From an uncultured Bacteroidota bacterium (GTDB lineage: Bacteria; Bacteroidota; Bacteroidia; Chitinophagales; Chitinophagaceae), in assembly GCA_903835005.1 (NCBI GenBank), contig CAILLK010000132.1:1-36206 (forward strand): DNA of 36,206 bases, read 5' to 3'. How positions within the stretch are numbered: position 1 is the stretch's first letter; every line of letters starts with the position of its first letter. This document shows positions 10,901 to 16,189 of the stretch, in pieces. The notes beneath the pieces were generated by a model, which was not told where the DNA came from, made no database searches, and worked only from the letters and a program-made list of their open reading frames with translations. Position numbers and translations under genes: made by a program.

Positions 10901-11554
10901 AAATTTGAAAGCCATCCAGCCATGAAAAAATGTGGCTCCATAACTATATGTCCCACCTGCGGTATATAATGGACTTGTAACATTCCTGTATGCATCAGTG
11001 CCGGAGTTAAGAGTAATCCAAACAGCATTATCTTGAATACCAGAAATAGTTGTAGATGAAGGAACATTATAGAAAGAAGCAGCTACACCAGCATAATTTG
11101 GTGGTAACCAACCTACACTATCCGGGCAGCGAACCCATATATTTATTTTCTGCCCCGTTAGGGAAGTTGTAAGTGGCGAATGGATGAATTGAGAAATATC
11201 TTGTAATACCTGACAAACTACATTCCTGCGAGCAACATTAGCAGTAGATGTTCCCTCAAGGCCACATCCCGGTTCGAGATACATCTGAAAATATCCTGAA
11301 CTGCAACTTGCAATTTCATCACCCTCTGGATTATATAACCCCTTTGCGGCTGATCTAAACGTATCATTTATTGCGATTTCTCCTAAAGAATATTTATGGC
11401 CTAAATAGTCTATAACGGTGTCTAGCAGCCTTCCTGGCGTGTAATAATTTCGATTTTGACCAAATGACTTTATAGGTTTTGCAAATACAATTGCAAACAA
11501 TGAGCAAAGTATGCCCACTTTCAAAAAGAGTAGTTTGTTAATGAACCTTCCCAT
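1997..11554 (-). CDS. Giant secreted multidomain protein: metalloprotease-like, BIG2 and PKD repeats, type IX sorting domain
   Basis: The product has 3185 residues. Residues 1-32 are a signal peptide. A metalloprotease-like region follows, with HEMLHALGF starting at His245: a HExxHxxG motif without the metzincin third His at the usual spacing, as also happens in leishmanolysin-like enzymes with an insertion. Residues of about 560-780 contain a SNGGFE-type beta-sandwich segment. From about 861 to 1600 there are ten tandem Ig-like repeats of 70-78 residues, each with G-T/S-W-S-S-N, ATTGIVTGV-like and VNPLP-like phrases, resembling bacterial Ig group 2. PKD motifs occur near 1748 (FGDSTGS), 2241 (WGDGSPNT) and 2601 (FGDGSGI). 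The last 90 residues (VFPNPSSGD to QRIVITGK) form a type A sorting domain for type IX secretion. The product is probably anchored to or released from the cell surface. Substrate unknown. Confidence 0.93.
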   Translation of the reverse strand: MGRFINKLLFLKVGILCSLFAIVFAKPIKSFGQNRNYYTPGRLLDTVIDYLGHKYSLGEIAINDTFRSAAKGLYNPEGDEIASCSSGYFQMYLEPGCGLEGTSTANVARRNVVCQVLQDISQFIHSPLTTSLTGQKINIWVRCPDSVGWLPPNYAGVAASFYNVPSSTTISGIQDNAVWITLNSGTDAYRNVTSPLYTAGGTYSYGATFFHGWMAFKFDGSIAWNTSLTSTPGLDTVDLYSVALHEMLHALGFMTLIDYNGQSRLGAGFNYFTRYDAHLQTNNTWIPLIKTSDVCDLYQWGFNTSLTPSTVLSPGGTLGCPVGYDTGVYIDDTVCTNAVQYVDGSLTQPVYTPNCYQRGSSLSHFDDLCKVPSTFVLSPPLSDHQYFVMSNAIVPGPYLPVTNPGAMRRYPKPEERQVLCDIGYIVDTTFGNSTDLNFNNYHTTVCGNQIAGIDDGIDSPGVFEFFTTAGVPVTINGGAFPSLLANDFNADSFKCLEVIEGSGTLSATSGNSSTVITFTPTLGTYGIQLLRYIPVNTSTGAIGNITYVYAYVGDASCTPSACDLVSNGGFENVDSPACNDIDALVHCWSSYIGTPDIFSRSGCAPSSSIPNAYFRAPATDVHLSSALPNNHFLGFQSYWLGAVQISESPQSPLSSSLVAGNTYLVGLWAKLANSAGFSPTTTHLQLAVSTSIPPLPPYLGLVGPLPPGLIPLCAFNISQPDTAWHYYWQYVPYTGLTANTLIILPAQYLDGSTSFLQSYYIIDDVSIIPASTLPTFSVPNVICKGEIINLDTTVNIPGGTFSWLTDSLGYLVTSYDSIFNSDSAYQASILSGEGGYSIICYTYTNNLGCIVKIYDTIHIYLPPVPIIGVPSLCIGAVTIYTDASIGGTWSSSNTAIVTVGASTGIITSMSPGVDTITYSIGTSCSVYKILTVNPLPSVITGIKKMCVGSSTTLSDSVASGSWHSLNTGIATIDIYYGIVTGIAPGTDTITFTNIYGCSVFTIVTVNPLPTSILGSSTACVGYANTLTDGTPGGTWFSSNPTIAIVGAVTGIVTGVSPGMDTITYMLPDSCTVSMTIWVNPLPFPIYGADVLCVGSSITLFDDMSGGTWSSSNTNATVGAGTGIVTGITAGVDTIYYTAGWGCFSYYIITVNPLPASITGASSLCAGATTSLSDASIGGTWNSINPSIASIGVGTGIVFGIYPGVDTISYTLGTGCATTFTVTVMPAPSSIVGPDSVCIGSFINLADTGSGVYTTFSSNITLTGGGYCVGVSAGMAIITFTMTGGCFTLDTITVNPLPATISGSLNVCVGLNDTLTDAGGGTWISSNTGIATIGFTTGIVTGISPGVDTITYTLHTGCSITAVITVNPLPLAITGASSACLGTSDTLSDATVGGTWTSSNTSIATISATTGIVTTVTSGTTTISYTMPTGCYATLTFYVDSLPLVPPITGGDSICVGDSIALSDTYPGGYWGSLTPGIASVDYMTAVVTGLTQGLAVIYYVNTDICGISIVYDTIVVVDSFPPITGIMAVCSGLTDTLTNFVAGGIWTSSNTAIATVNATTGVVTGVSSGTVIISYSASGPCGPFVVTTNVIVNLAPFITTNTIVACQTLATSGGDGAGPGGGIVSGFPGCIEVCDSSLIRYYAHGVAGSVYTWVVTGGSLVTNYGDSIDVFWPIAGTTGSITLYDSISHCSGTASVTCIKVISKPHAYFGESSLTACLGETIYFFDSSSADSTSPIVSWIWNFGDSTGSTIKNTNHTYSVTGLYTVTLVVKNACSCTDTYRIKIQVFENPGPTIQCASIVCDSGIATYSTAVDGCGTYNWTVIGGTILSGFGSNIITVKWNSIGPDGFGYVQLMEPCALCPDTITLKIPVILQNATIEGPGTACAGEQFEYELPLWAATQYMWGVLGDSGAVIGYRDNYKVVVQFPGPGTYTLHGWYQNRIMLCGGNVYKTITVVPQIHINGLTAVCPGTYTYNIPAMYTGIWTVLDSTGAVYPSTPGASSVTINFVPGTYHLSVSGSFCAPPLTITVQGNPPPIDSMKGPDTVCLGRVYTYAAFTHTPGYICNWQITGGTLVPMSGRDSVTVVWTSTGTKTISVNLESIISPYCQGNVTTLNVIQELVNPNITGPNHVCANSSHNYTCNYTRGEVYNWKIIPNTAGSVITGNYTPNISVQWNNNTSVITASVIVSITKCDVTVLDTLLVTVNPSPTVTLTSSPNPGCPNTPITFVATTGGSYYTFAWGDGSPNTVGSASTVIHGFPLNPTTANIIYHVTVAVTPGGGGCPPIGSTSLYEAIKPGPIAYASTADNINLCPTTNALIVGTVTNNVSGLTYQWYGTGVPPGSTDTFYTSTWAPLPSSYGIWFEVTASNGCMTQSNHIVLHNLDSCDMLGVGLGGGVDSPGGGSCVIYYSATDSCGVLTLSADTLVSGSWRADITPPGGPLQLDTNFVTCTYNDPGIYKFNFLSAPSGCHADSIIADTLGIIPDFRWVLHCGTGGFDSVFLTDLSAYVPWWHIDSIAWDTGIVRIGGGPNLSLSLAAPGTYTVFETVYGTDPDGLFNCSAIHNIILPGPPNAVFTDTSSPICTGIPIKFTPISPAGIANFNWDFGDGSGILISNPLKTYTFAGSIDPMIKTVKLTVTDSIGCKDSTTQNVVIYDNLLNGDLNLPTLISACSNDVPIILSWHNIGIVPDSFIWSNGVTNTTGFDTVHASGPYWVTVFDNHKCRQTDPLPVKEVRIITPPIPSISGKQIFCAPNAVQLSGYLGSGVTYNWFRNGSSTGVITPTINDAVPASDYYYQLVIGVFDSTSDSTCYSSSAVDSIQVLPPPPSPVITVPNILNCATYQIALSASNSEFGYFNWSDGHYGAYDTINSGGPYQVMFTDMNGCSSYANVGVPLSPETYFQYFPTGCYNICTQQLPLLLYGPPDDTFSYWAWLDDTTTELSGSGLMAPYSIGSSGTYYWTLDPGLCTATSSGMTVSVSECNGCKQTRLSAVATCTSGNPASYSIVVSFNSLGPGTYTLGTDIGPIDPFSGTIVGGSYSLTLTFTTLVVPPPDSVTVELLIREHDGSMCFSKIRIPLDTCSWIEERMVHSPDSSSGSHINLQTDIASALLVFPNPSSGDVTAAYEYGTVGNNNRSLTVFDAVGRKMAYIAPQDSHGTWLINTNSWAVGMYIIQMASDGKPLQTQRIVITGK

Positions 11555-11668
11555 GATATTTATTTTATAAAGTCAACAATGATTTTCACTAATTTATATT
11601 GCAATATTTGAACGATGTAAACGTACAGTTTAAAAATTTCACCCGCAACGGGAATTTATGCAAAAGGC

Positions 11669-11707
11669 GGGGGTATTTTCCCCGTATCAGGTGGGGGTGT
11701 TTTTCCC
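11669..11707. promoter_or_regulatory. Paired direct repeats upstream of the giant protein gene
   Basis: GGGGGTATTTTCCCC (11669-11683) and GGGGGTGTTTTTCCC (11693-11707) are near-identical direct repeats whose starts are 24 bases apart. They lie 115-153 bases upstream of the start codon at 11554 and just beyond the 3' end of the EamA-like gene. Two direct repeats about two helical turns apart is the arrangement bound by LytTR-type regulators, which are common in Bacteroidota. That link is inference. The G-run/C-run composition could also serve as a 3' end for the gene ending at 11736. Confidence 0.3.
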
Positions 11708-11735
11708 GGGGTAAATTATCAACTATTTGTTGTAA

Positions 11736-12209
11736 TTACGGCGGCATTGCATTTTGAGCAACCACACCGCTCCCTTTCGTAATGCAAAGCACTGCAAGAA
11801 TAGCCAGCACGTAGCCTCCCACCTGCCATGCATTCAGTTTTTCGCCGGTCATTACATACTTAATGAAGGATGCACATACAGGAAAGAGAACATATATCGA
11901 CGTAACCAAAAAGAGTTTTCCACCGGAGGTATATGCAGAAATGAAGAAATAGTCGGCTAGGGTGAAAACTACCCCGACTCCGAGAGCAACCCATAATAGT
12001 TTGCCAATTTTTGGAAATTGAAACCCCGTTCCGTAGGTATTTCTTACAATGAGCCAGGCGGTAAATGTAAGAGTAAATATAACCCCGCTATAGCACATCA
12101 TGATAGTAAGTGCATTCAGCTTTGAAAGCTTTTGCTCCACTAACACATTAGCCAATGCATAGCAGATCATGGCGAGTATGGCGAGTATGGAATATATGAC
12201 CGGCTTCAT
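11736..12209 (-). CDS. Single-domain EamA/DMT-type membrane protein
   Basis: This 157-residue protein is almost entirely hydrophobic. It has about five membrane helices (near residues 5-22, 33-54, 70-90, 95-115 and 128-146) and a short polar tail. It resembles one half of the usual ten-helix EamA drug/metabolite transporters, and half-size members generally act as homo- or heterodimers. Its ATG overlaps the stop of the upstream gene in an ATGA (12206-12209), so translation of the pair is coupled. Substrate unknown. The TSGGKLFLVTSIYVLFPVCA stretch matches the family's conserved region around the fourth helix. Assignment is by eye. Confidence 0.8.
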   Translation of the reverse strand: MKPVIYSILAILAMICYALANVLVEQKLSKLNALTIMMCYSGVIFTLTFTAWLIVRNTYGTGFQFPKIGKLLWVALGVGVVFTLADYFFISAYTSGGKLFLVTSIYVLFPVCASFIKYVMTGEKLNAWQVGGYVLAILAVLCITKGSGVVAQNAMPP

Positions 12210-13111
12210 GGTTGTAGTCTTTGAACGGTGAATTTTTTAAGGTAGAATTCAGGCTTATATTTTCTTTTGGATTGCCGCAATTGGGGTATTCCCAAGTCCT
12301 GCTCATAATTCCAATACAGAATGTTATGATCTATTAATTGCTTGCTAACATGAAAGTGTAAAGCCTCATTGAGACCTGAATAGCTGCTATCTGCCTTTAA
12401 AAAATGCCCCATAACATATTGTTCAGTAAGCAGTTCATACGCCGCAAACCCAATCATTGTTCTATTGTCATATATTGCCAAGATCTTGCTATTGCATTCC
12501 TTGTTATGAATGAACCGCACAAAGGCACTGTATTCGTTCAATTCCAAGTGATTTAAGCTTTTGCCTTTTGCCCATCGCTTAAAGAGATCAATACATGCAT
12601 TGACAGGAATATCATTCGTGCCATAGGTAGCAACCGCATGATGAGGATACAACTCAAAATATTTCTTGCAGCCTCTGGCCCCCGGATTGGAATTGCACGA
12701 AAGCCCCGGTAGGCTGCATAAGTAAGGAACTGAGAGGATGTAATCATGGGAATCCTCATCGGGTATAATCTCAAAATGATTACACTGGATAGCAGCAGCG
12801 ACACATTCGGGGATTAGCTTCAAGCAAGGCTCCTGGAACTTTTGTATAGAGTACTCAATGAGCATACTTGCCGTGTACGCTACATAGTTCTTACCGATAA
12901 ATGAAAGGAACGGTTTTTCGGTGAGATAGTCATAGAACAAGAGTACAAGGTTGCCATGCAACTGAGACAACATCATTTTCTCTCTGGTATTCCAGGACCA
13001 CAGACTGACAAAATTGAAGTCCGAATATGGCGGGAAATCTTTGGTGAATTGTTCTACATTTTTTCGGTCACTCCATTCGATGTTTTTAAATTGGGGAAAA
13101 TTTGGGATCAT
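12206..13111 (-). CDS. DUF2156 / lysyltransferase C-terminal-like acyltransferase
   Basis: This 301-residue soluble protein has a tandem GNAT-like layout. An N-terminal half begins FPQFKNIEWSDRKNVEQF and contains SDFNFVSLWSW. The C-terminal half contains KILAIYDNRTMIGFAAYELL and ends in LRQSKRKYKPEFYLKKFTV. That ending is characteristic of DUF2156 (phosphatidylglycerol lysyltransferase C-terminal-like) proteins, where the lysine-rich K-x-x-Y-x-P-x-F block closes the acceptor site. It lacks the membrane part of MprF. It probably transfers an acyl or aminoacyl group, but donor and acceptor cannot be told. It is coupled to the EamA-like gene by ATGA overlap, so the two probably act together, possibly as modifying enzyme and exporter (inference). 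Confidence 0.7.
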   Translation of the reverse strand: MIPNFPQFKNIEWSDRKNVEQFTKDFPPYSDFNFVSLWSWNTREKMMLSQLHGNLVLLFYDYLTEKPFLSFIGKNYVAYTASMLIEYSIQKFQEPCLKLIPECVAAAIQCNHFEIIPDEDSHDYILSVPYLCSLPGLSCNSNPGARGCKKYFELYPHHAVATYGTNDIPVNACIDLFKRWAKGKSLNHLELNEYSAFVRFIHNKECNSKILAIYDNRTMIGFAAYELLTEQYVMGHFLKADSSYSGLNEALHFHVSKQLIDHNILYWNYEQDLGIPQLRQSKRKYKPEFYLKKFTVQRLQP

Positions 13112-13156
13112 TAATTTTCTTGTTTTCTTCCATCATGTCCCTTGACGGATTGCCAC

Positions 13157-13211
13157 AAAAAAACTGCGTGGGACATCTCACTTACCGTAATCGAGGTACT
13201 GAGATACCCAC
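13157..13211 (-). terminator. Strong bulged hairpin followed by seven T
   Basis: On the minus strand a three-segment stem forms: GTGGG/CCCAC, ATCTCA/TGAGAT and TACC/GGTA, with 1-2 base bulges and an 8-base loop. GCAG and a run of seven T follow (the A7 at 13157-13163 on plus). This is a good intrinsic terminator shape for minus-strand transcription. It could end the ArdC-like transcript or a short RNA from this interval. Its left half also pairs elsewhere (see the RNA entry at 13157-13300). Confidence 0.65.
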
Positions 13212-13300
13212 AAACGAAATAAGGGAAAGCCCACGCATTGCGTAGGCGTCTTGCTTATCTCTCGTTTGTTTTGAAATTTCTCAGTTTTCGATTACGAGTA
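13157..13300 (-). ncRNA. Candidate structured RNA (6S-like or leader), 13.2 kb
   Basis: The 369 bases between the DUF2156-like and ArdC-like genes hold a 111-base self-complementary block (13186-13296). Paired segments: CGTAATCGA/TCGATTACG, CTGAGA/TCTCAG, CAAACGA/TCGTTTG, ATAAG/CTTAT, GCC/GGC and ACGC/GCGT around a 3-base loop. Symmetric internal loops separate them, giving a long rod with a central bubble. Compensated pairing over six segments is hard to explain by chance. The rod shape, about 110-140 bases with a T7 terminator, recalls the 6S-Flavo class of Bacteroidota. A TTCGTTTG string (one change from TAnnTTTG) next to the bubble fits a promoter-mimic RNA. The alternative is an attenuator leader for the gene starting at 13111. 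The minus orientation is chosen from the T-run; no clear promoter was seen. Confidence 0.4.
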
Positions 13301-13480
13301 TTAGCTAACGCAATTATGTTATATGCCTATTGTTGTCTTTTTATAATCGTATAGTCTGTCGTTTTTGTTTGATGTAAAAGTAAAGAGAATTTCTGTATGC
13401 CAAAAGAAGCAAAAGAAAAAGGCCGACAATTATTTTGCCAGCCTTATCAGTTTTCAATAGCGACTATTCACAGTCAAATC

Positions 13481-14350
13481 TTACTCAATAACCTTATCTA
13501 CCTCTCCGAGAAACAAGAAGTTAATAGCCTTCTCAGCTTGTTGTCCGGCAGAGTACAGCATGTAATTATCCTGCTCAAACTTCCGTATCCATCCGGCTAT
13601 ATACTCAGGTTCCGAAACAATTTCAAGATTTAGACCGTGGTGGAACATGAGATACGCAGCACCAATCTCAGCCACTAGCTCCTCATGCGAAAAGGCATCA
13701 TAGCCAAACTCAGACATCTGAATCAGATCTTTCCTGTTTAAGCGGTTGTAGTGTCCGGTGCTGTGGATCAGAGCATGGAATTGGGCATAACAGTAGGCCT
13801 CTTTGGTAGGATAAGTCTTTTCAGCAGGCATGTTAATGAAATCTTCCAAAGGGTTGTAGTACGCCTTCTTCTGGTCCTTGGATTTGATGGATACAATGTC
13901 CTGTATCGGTTCCATCCCAGGTGCTACCTCAGGGAATGTCTTACCATCTGCCCACCTACATTGAGCAATGTTGAATACCGTATAGTACTTCAACTGCATC
14001 GGTTTCTTTGCATCCGGTAACTCAGCGCTGGTCTCGTCAGCTACCTCATTTTTCTTGCTATCTGAGAAATAGAAGACAATGTGGGGCCTCTCCTCTGGCA
14101 GTATGGCTCCATCCAGTTCTTTCAACTGTTTGGAGGTCAGGAACAGGTTCCGCTTATACCCAAGCGAAGCCAGGAGCATTCTGTTCACTCCACGGTATAC
14201 ATGCCCGGATGCAACGTTCTCAGGTATTCCGGCCTCAGCCCAGGATACTCGCCATGGGACGATTCCTTTGTGCAGTAATTCAATGACTTTCTCCGACAGG
14301 ATGCCGTACACATTTTTCTGTGCATTCTTTTTCGCTGTTTGCGCTTCCAT
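13481..14350 (-). CDS. ArdC-like antirestriction family protein with altered zinc-protease motif
   Basis: The product has 289 residues. The N-terminal part (about 10-100) matches the ArdC N-terminal ssDNA-binding domain: NVYGILSEKVIELLHKGIVP, W-R-x-S-W, and SGHVYRGVNRMLL. The C-terminal part (about 180-270) matches the metallopeptidase-like polyvalent domain, with HALIHSTGHYNRLNR (His192 to about 206) and HEELVAEIGAA (222-232). Family members normally carry HExxH at the first site; here it reads H192-A-L-I-H196, so the catalytic Glu is replaced by Ala (codon GCT). The zinc-ligand His pair and the distal E/AE segment remain. ArdC proteins ride on conjugative elements and protect incoming DNA from restriction. 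The leader carries the CTTCCCCC/palindrome element shared with two other genes of this module. Confidence 0.85.
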   Translation of the reverse strand: MEAQTAKKNAQKNVYGILSEKVIELLHKGIVPWRVSWAEAGIPENVASGHVYRGVNRMLLASLGYKRNLFLTSKQLKELDGAILPEERPHIVFYFSDSKKNEVADETSAELPDAKKPMQLKYYTVFNIAQCRWADGKTFPEVAPGMEPIQDIVSIKSKDQKKAYYNPLEDFINMPAEKTYPTKEAYCYAQFHALIHSTGHYNRLNRKDLIQMSEFGYDAFSHEELVAEIGAAYLMFHHGLNLEIVSEPEYIAGWIRKFEQDNYMLYSAGQQAEKAINFLFLGEVDKVIE

Positions 14351-14418
14351 ACACTTTGTTTTTTTGTTGTTAAAAAATTTGGTTCATGCACAGTGTAGAA
14401 AATGGGAAGGCACTTGTC

Positions 14419-14451
14419 AGGGGGGAAGATGTTGCCTTTATAGGCAACATC
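14419..14451 (-). promoter_or_regulatory. Shared leader element, copy A: palindrome plus CTTCCCCCCT
   Basis: On plus it reads AGGGGGGAAG (14419-14428) running into GATGTTGCC-(6)-GGCAACATC (14428-14451). It lies 68 bases upstream of the ArdC-like start at 14350. The same G-run plus 9-base-arm palindrome with a 6-base spacer occurs at 22233-22264 upstream of the XRE regulator. An operator for that regulator, or a structured 5' leader, is the simplest reading (inference). Confidence 0.5.
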
Positions 14452-14492
14452 TACTATGAAAACTTCTAAATCATTGTTGTACCATCAAGAAA

Positions 14493-14512
14493 ATACCGTT
14501 TATCAACGGTAT
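14493..14512. repeat. Small inverted repeat in the divergent intergenic region
   Basis: ATACCGTT and AACGGTAT (8-base perfect arms, loop TATC) lie in the 310-base gap between the ArdC-like gene (minus) and the gene at 14661 (plus). It may be an operator. Apart from this and copy A of the leader element, nothing else was recognised in the gap. Confidence 0.35.
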
Positions 14513-14660
14513 AAAAAGTAGTTGAATAACGCTCCTATTGTTCTGTTCCTCCAATCTACCTTTATTAAATAAAATTGGGAGTATTCCGAAAATCCAATAA
14601 AGAGTAGGACTGGAAAGCCGAAAACAGACAGAGTAGGCATAAAATATAAAATCAAACAAA

Positions 14661-15233
14661 ATGGCAGACGTAAAACCGACCAAAACATTATTACAGGAAT
14701 TTCTCGAATCTATCGAACAAATACCTGGAGACCTTGTAGCCGCAGCATTAAAATCCAGCGAAAACGAGGATGAGAAAGCAATCATTAACGCATTTGCTCC
14801 GACCTTGGTAAATCAATTCAGAGAACTTAGTACTTATATCACTGAGATTTCGTATTCAGCATCAAAGCAGACGCTTGTTGAGGTTGAAAGGCTATTGAAA
14901 ATGACATCTGGTGTTTCATTGGTGAAAAGTTTAAAGGTGGCCTTACCAAGTATCGGTTCTATTATTGGAAAGCTTGGTATTGCAGGAATCATCAAGGAGA
15001 TCAAAAAGATAATATATTTCATACTGCAGACTTTTTTCCCAAATCTACCAAAGTGGGTATGGGAACTAATCTTGCTTATTGACCAAATTATAAATGATAT
15101 TCTAGGCGGCGGCATTATTAAGATCAAGAATGCATTGTCTGAAGCTGAAATAAATTATTTGGCCGAATTGAAAGGGTTAGTACAGCTACAGATAGCAACA
15201 CGAGATTTAGGGGATACCCAAGATGATGAATAG
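14661..15233 (+). CDS. Unknown protein with long amphipathic/hydrophobic core
   Basis: The product has 190 residues and no recognised family. Residues 1-85 are mixed charged helices (TLLQEFLESIEQIPGDLVAA, later FRELSTYITEISYSASKQTL). Residues of about 90-165 are strongly hydrophobic or amphipathic: SLVKSLKVALPSIGSIIGKL, then IIYFILQTFFPNLPKWVWEL, then LLIDQIINDILGGGIIKI. The last 25 residues are acidic (DLGDTQDDE). There is no signal peptide. The layout would suit a membrane-inserting or pore-forming helix bundle, but that is inference only. It is the only plus-strand gene among minus-strand neighbours between 11 and 22 kb, and a bidirectional terminator follows at 15295-15330. The overlapping minus-strand frame at 14471-14785 looks like a shadow. 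Confidence 0.65.
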   Translation: MADVKPTKTLLQEFLESIEQIPGDLVAAALKSSENEDEKAIINAFAPTLVNQFRELSTYITEISYSASKQTLVEVERLLKMTSGVSLVKSLKVALPSIGSIIGKLGIAGIIKEIKKIIYFILQTFFPNLPKWVWELILLIDQIINDILGGGIIKIKNALSEAEINYLAELKGLVQLQIATRDLGDTQDDE

Positions 15234-15294
15234 TAGGGTTTTAATGTGTGATAAGACTAGTCTTTAAAAGCATTAAAAGGGAATTGAAATAAAG

Positions 15295-15330
15295 TTTAAA
15301 AGGCACCTTCATCATCGGGTGCCTTTTAAA
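15295..15330. terminator. Bidirectional terminator between convergent gene ends
   Basis: TTTAAAAGGCACC (15295-15307) and GGTGCCTTTTAAA (15318-15330) are perfect 13-base arms with a 10-base loop and A/T flanks, so the hairpin can end transcription from either side. The stop codon of the methylase fragment (15326-15328) sits inside the right arm. The intact gene shows the same arrangement at 19750. Confidence 0.75.
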
Positions 15331-15660
15331 ATAATTGTAATTGCGAACCGCTTACTGAAGGCGCTGAATCTCTGAATGGTATTACGATTTCAGGCTTTGA
15401 CACACCTTCCTTTTTCTCGAAAGCTGCTTTATGCGAATGCCATAGATGTGAATTCTCCTTCTGCTTAATCTTGAATATCCAAAACGGCAGGAACGAGGTA
15501 ACACAACTCAACTTAAAATCATCAGGGGAAAGGGAATCTCCCCACATTACTTCTGCATGGAAGAAGCCATTCAGTAACAAATTGAGCACAGTCATTTTTA
15601 CACACGTATGGTCAATGTCTATGCCAAAACGCAAATTAAAATCCCCAAGGTGTTTTAAGC
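15326..15660 (-). pseudogene. 5'-truncated copy of the N6-methylase-like gene (3' third only)
   Basis: The frame from about 15634 down to 15326 encodes 101 aligned residues (FGIDIDHTCVKMTVLNL to SGSQLQLF). About 85 are identical to the C-terminus of the gene at 19750-20523. Similarity continues upstream to about 15660 (KHLGDFNLRFGID against KHFGYQERYFGID), where it stops just short of an in-frame TAG. The DPTCGSG SAM-binding motif and everything before it are missing, so it cannot be a working methylase. Non-coding sequence after the stop is also shared (TTAAAATAATTGTAATTG). It marks the left edge of the AT-rich cassette at 15.7-19.7 kb. Confidence 0.85.
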
Positions 15661-15733
15661 TTTGAGTCTAATATTAATTGGTGCCTTTTGTATTAATCCT
15701 CAATATGGGGAAGGCAATTGATAATGAAGTTTT

Positions 15734-16189
15734 TCATTTTAATAATGCAACTTCATTGCTACTTGTTATATTGCAAACAACATTATATATCTTAGAGTTA
15801 AATGCTTGAATCACGCAAATATTATTAGTTCCGTATTTTAAATGGTTGATTTCATTGTTTGAATCAATAATATAGTCCTCGTCTACTTGAAAATCATTTC
15901 CATTTTTCAGTTTATAATAAGACACCTGATTTAATATAATTTTTGATTTCTTAGTTTTCTGCAGAGATCTTAAAGATTTTAATGAGTTTTCAGTGCATCC
16001 AGAACAGCTACTTTCTGAAACAATTATGTAATTTGTACTGTCTTTTGCCAATGGTATATTGAATTGTCTAGTTAGATATTGCGAAAATATATTCTCGTCC
16101 TCAATGTATTTAGGAGGATTTTTACTGACACTACCACAACTGGACAGTAATAAACAGAAAGGAATTAGTAATTTTCTTTTAAAGAGCAT
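15734..16189 (-). CDS. Small lipoprotein with thioredoxin-like CxxC
   Basis: This 151-residue protein has a lipoprotein signal (LIPFCLLLSSC, lipid Cys near residue 18). The mature part starts after a short polar linker. YIIVSESSCSGCTENSLKSL holds a C-x-x-C at the start of a helix, as in thioredoxin-fold lipoproteins of Bacteroidota. The rest (KSKIILNQVSYYKLKNGNDF, then DSNNEINHLKYGTNNICVIQ) is compatible with a small alpha/beta fold. The gene begins 11 bases inside the 3' end of the upstream beta-propeller-like gene, so the two are one operon. Being AT-rich, it belongs to the cassette. Function inferred: an envelope-exposed redox or peptide-handling partner of its neighbour. Confidence 0.7.
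   Translation of the reverse strand: MLFKRKLLIPFCLLLSSCGSVSKNPPKYIEDENIFSQYLTRQFNIPLAKDSTNYIIVSESSCSGCTENSLKSLRSLQKTKKSKIILNQVSYYKLKNGNDFQVDEDYIIDSNNEINHLKYGTNNICVIQAFNSKIYNVVCNITSSNEVALLK

Noticed and set aside
13301..13330. Possible integron attC end (GCTAACGCAATTATGTTATATGCC-like string)
   Set aside because: The matching left-hand R''/L'' boxes are absent within 200 bases, no cassette or integrase is present, and the R' box departs from GTTRRRY.
13751..14459. Several plus-strand frames opposite the ArdC-like gene
   Set aside because: They are antisense to a gene with clear family motifs and show no motif, ribosome binding site or conserved pattern of their own.
14471..14785. Minus-strand frame of 104 codons
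   Set aside because: It overlaps the start of the better-supported plus-strand gene at 14661 and the small inverted repeat, and its composition is that of a reverse-strand shadow.
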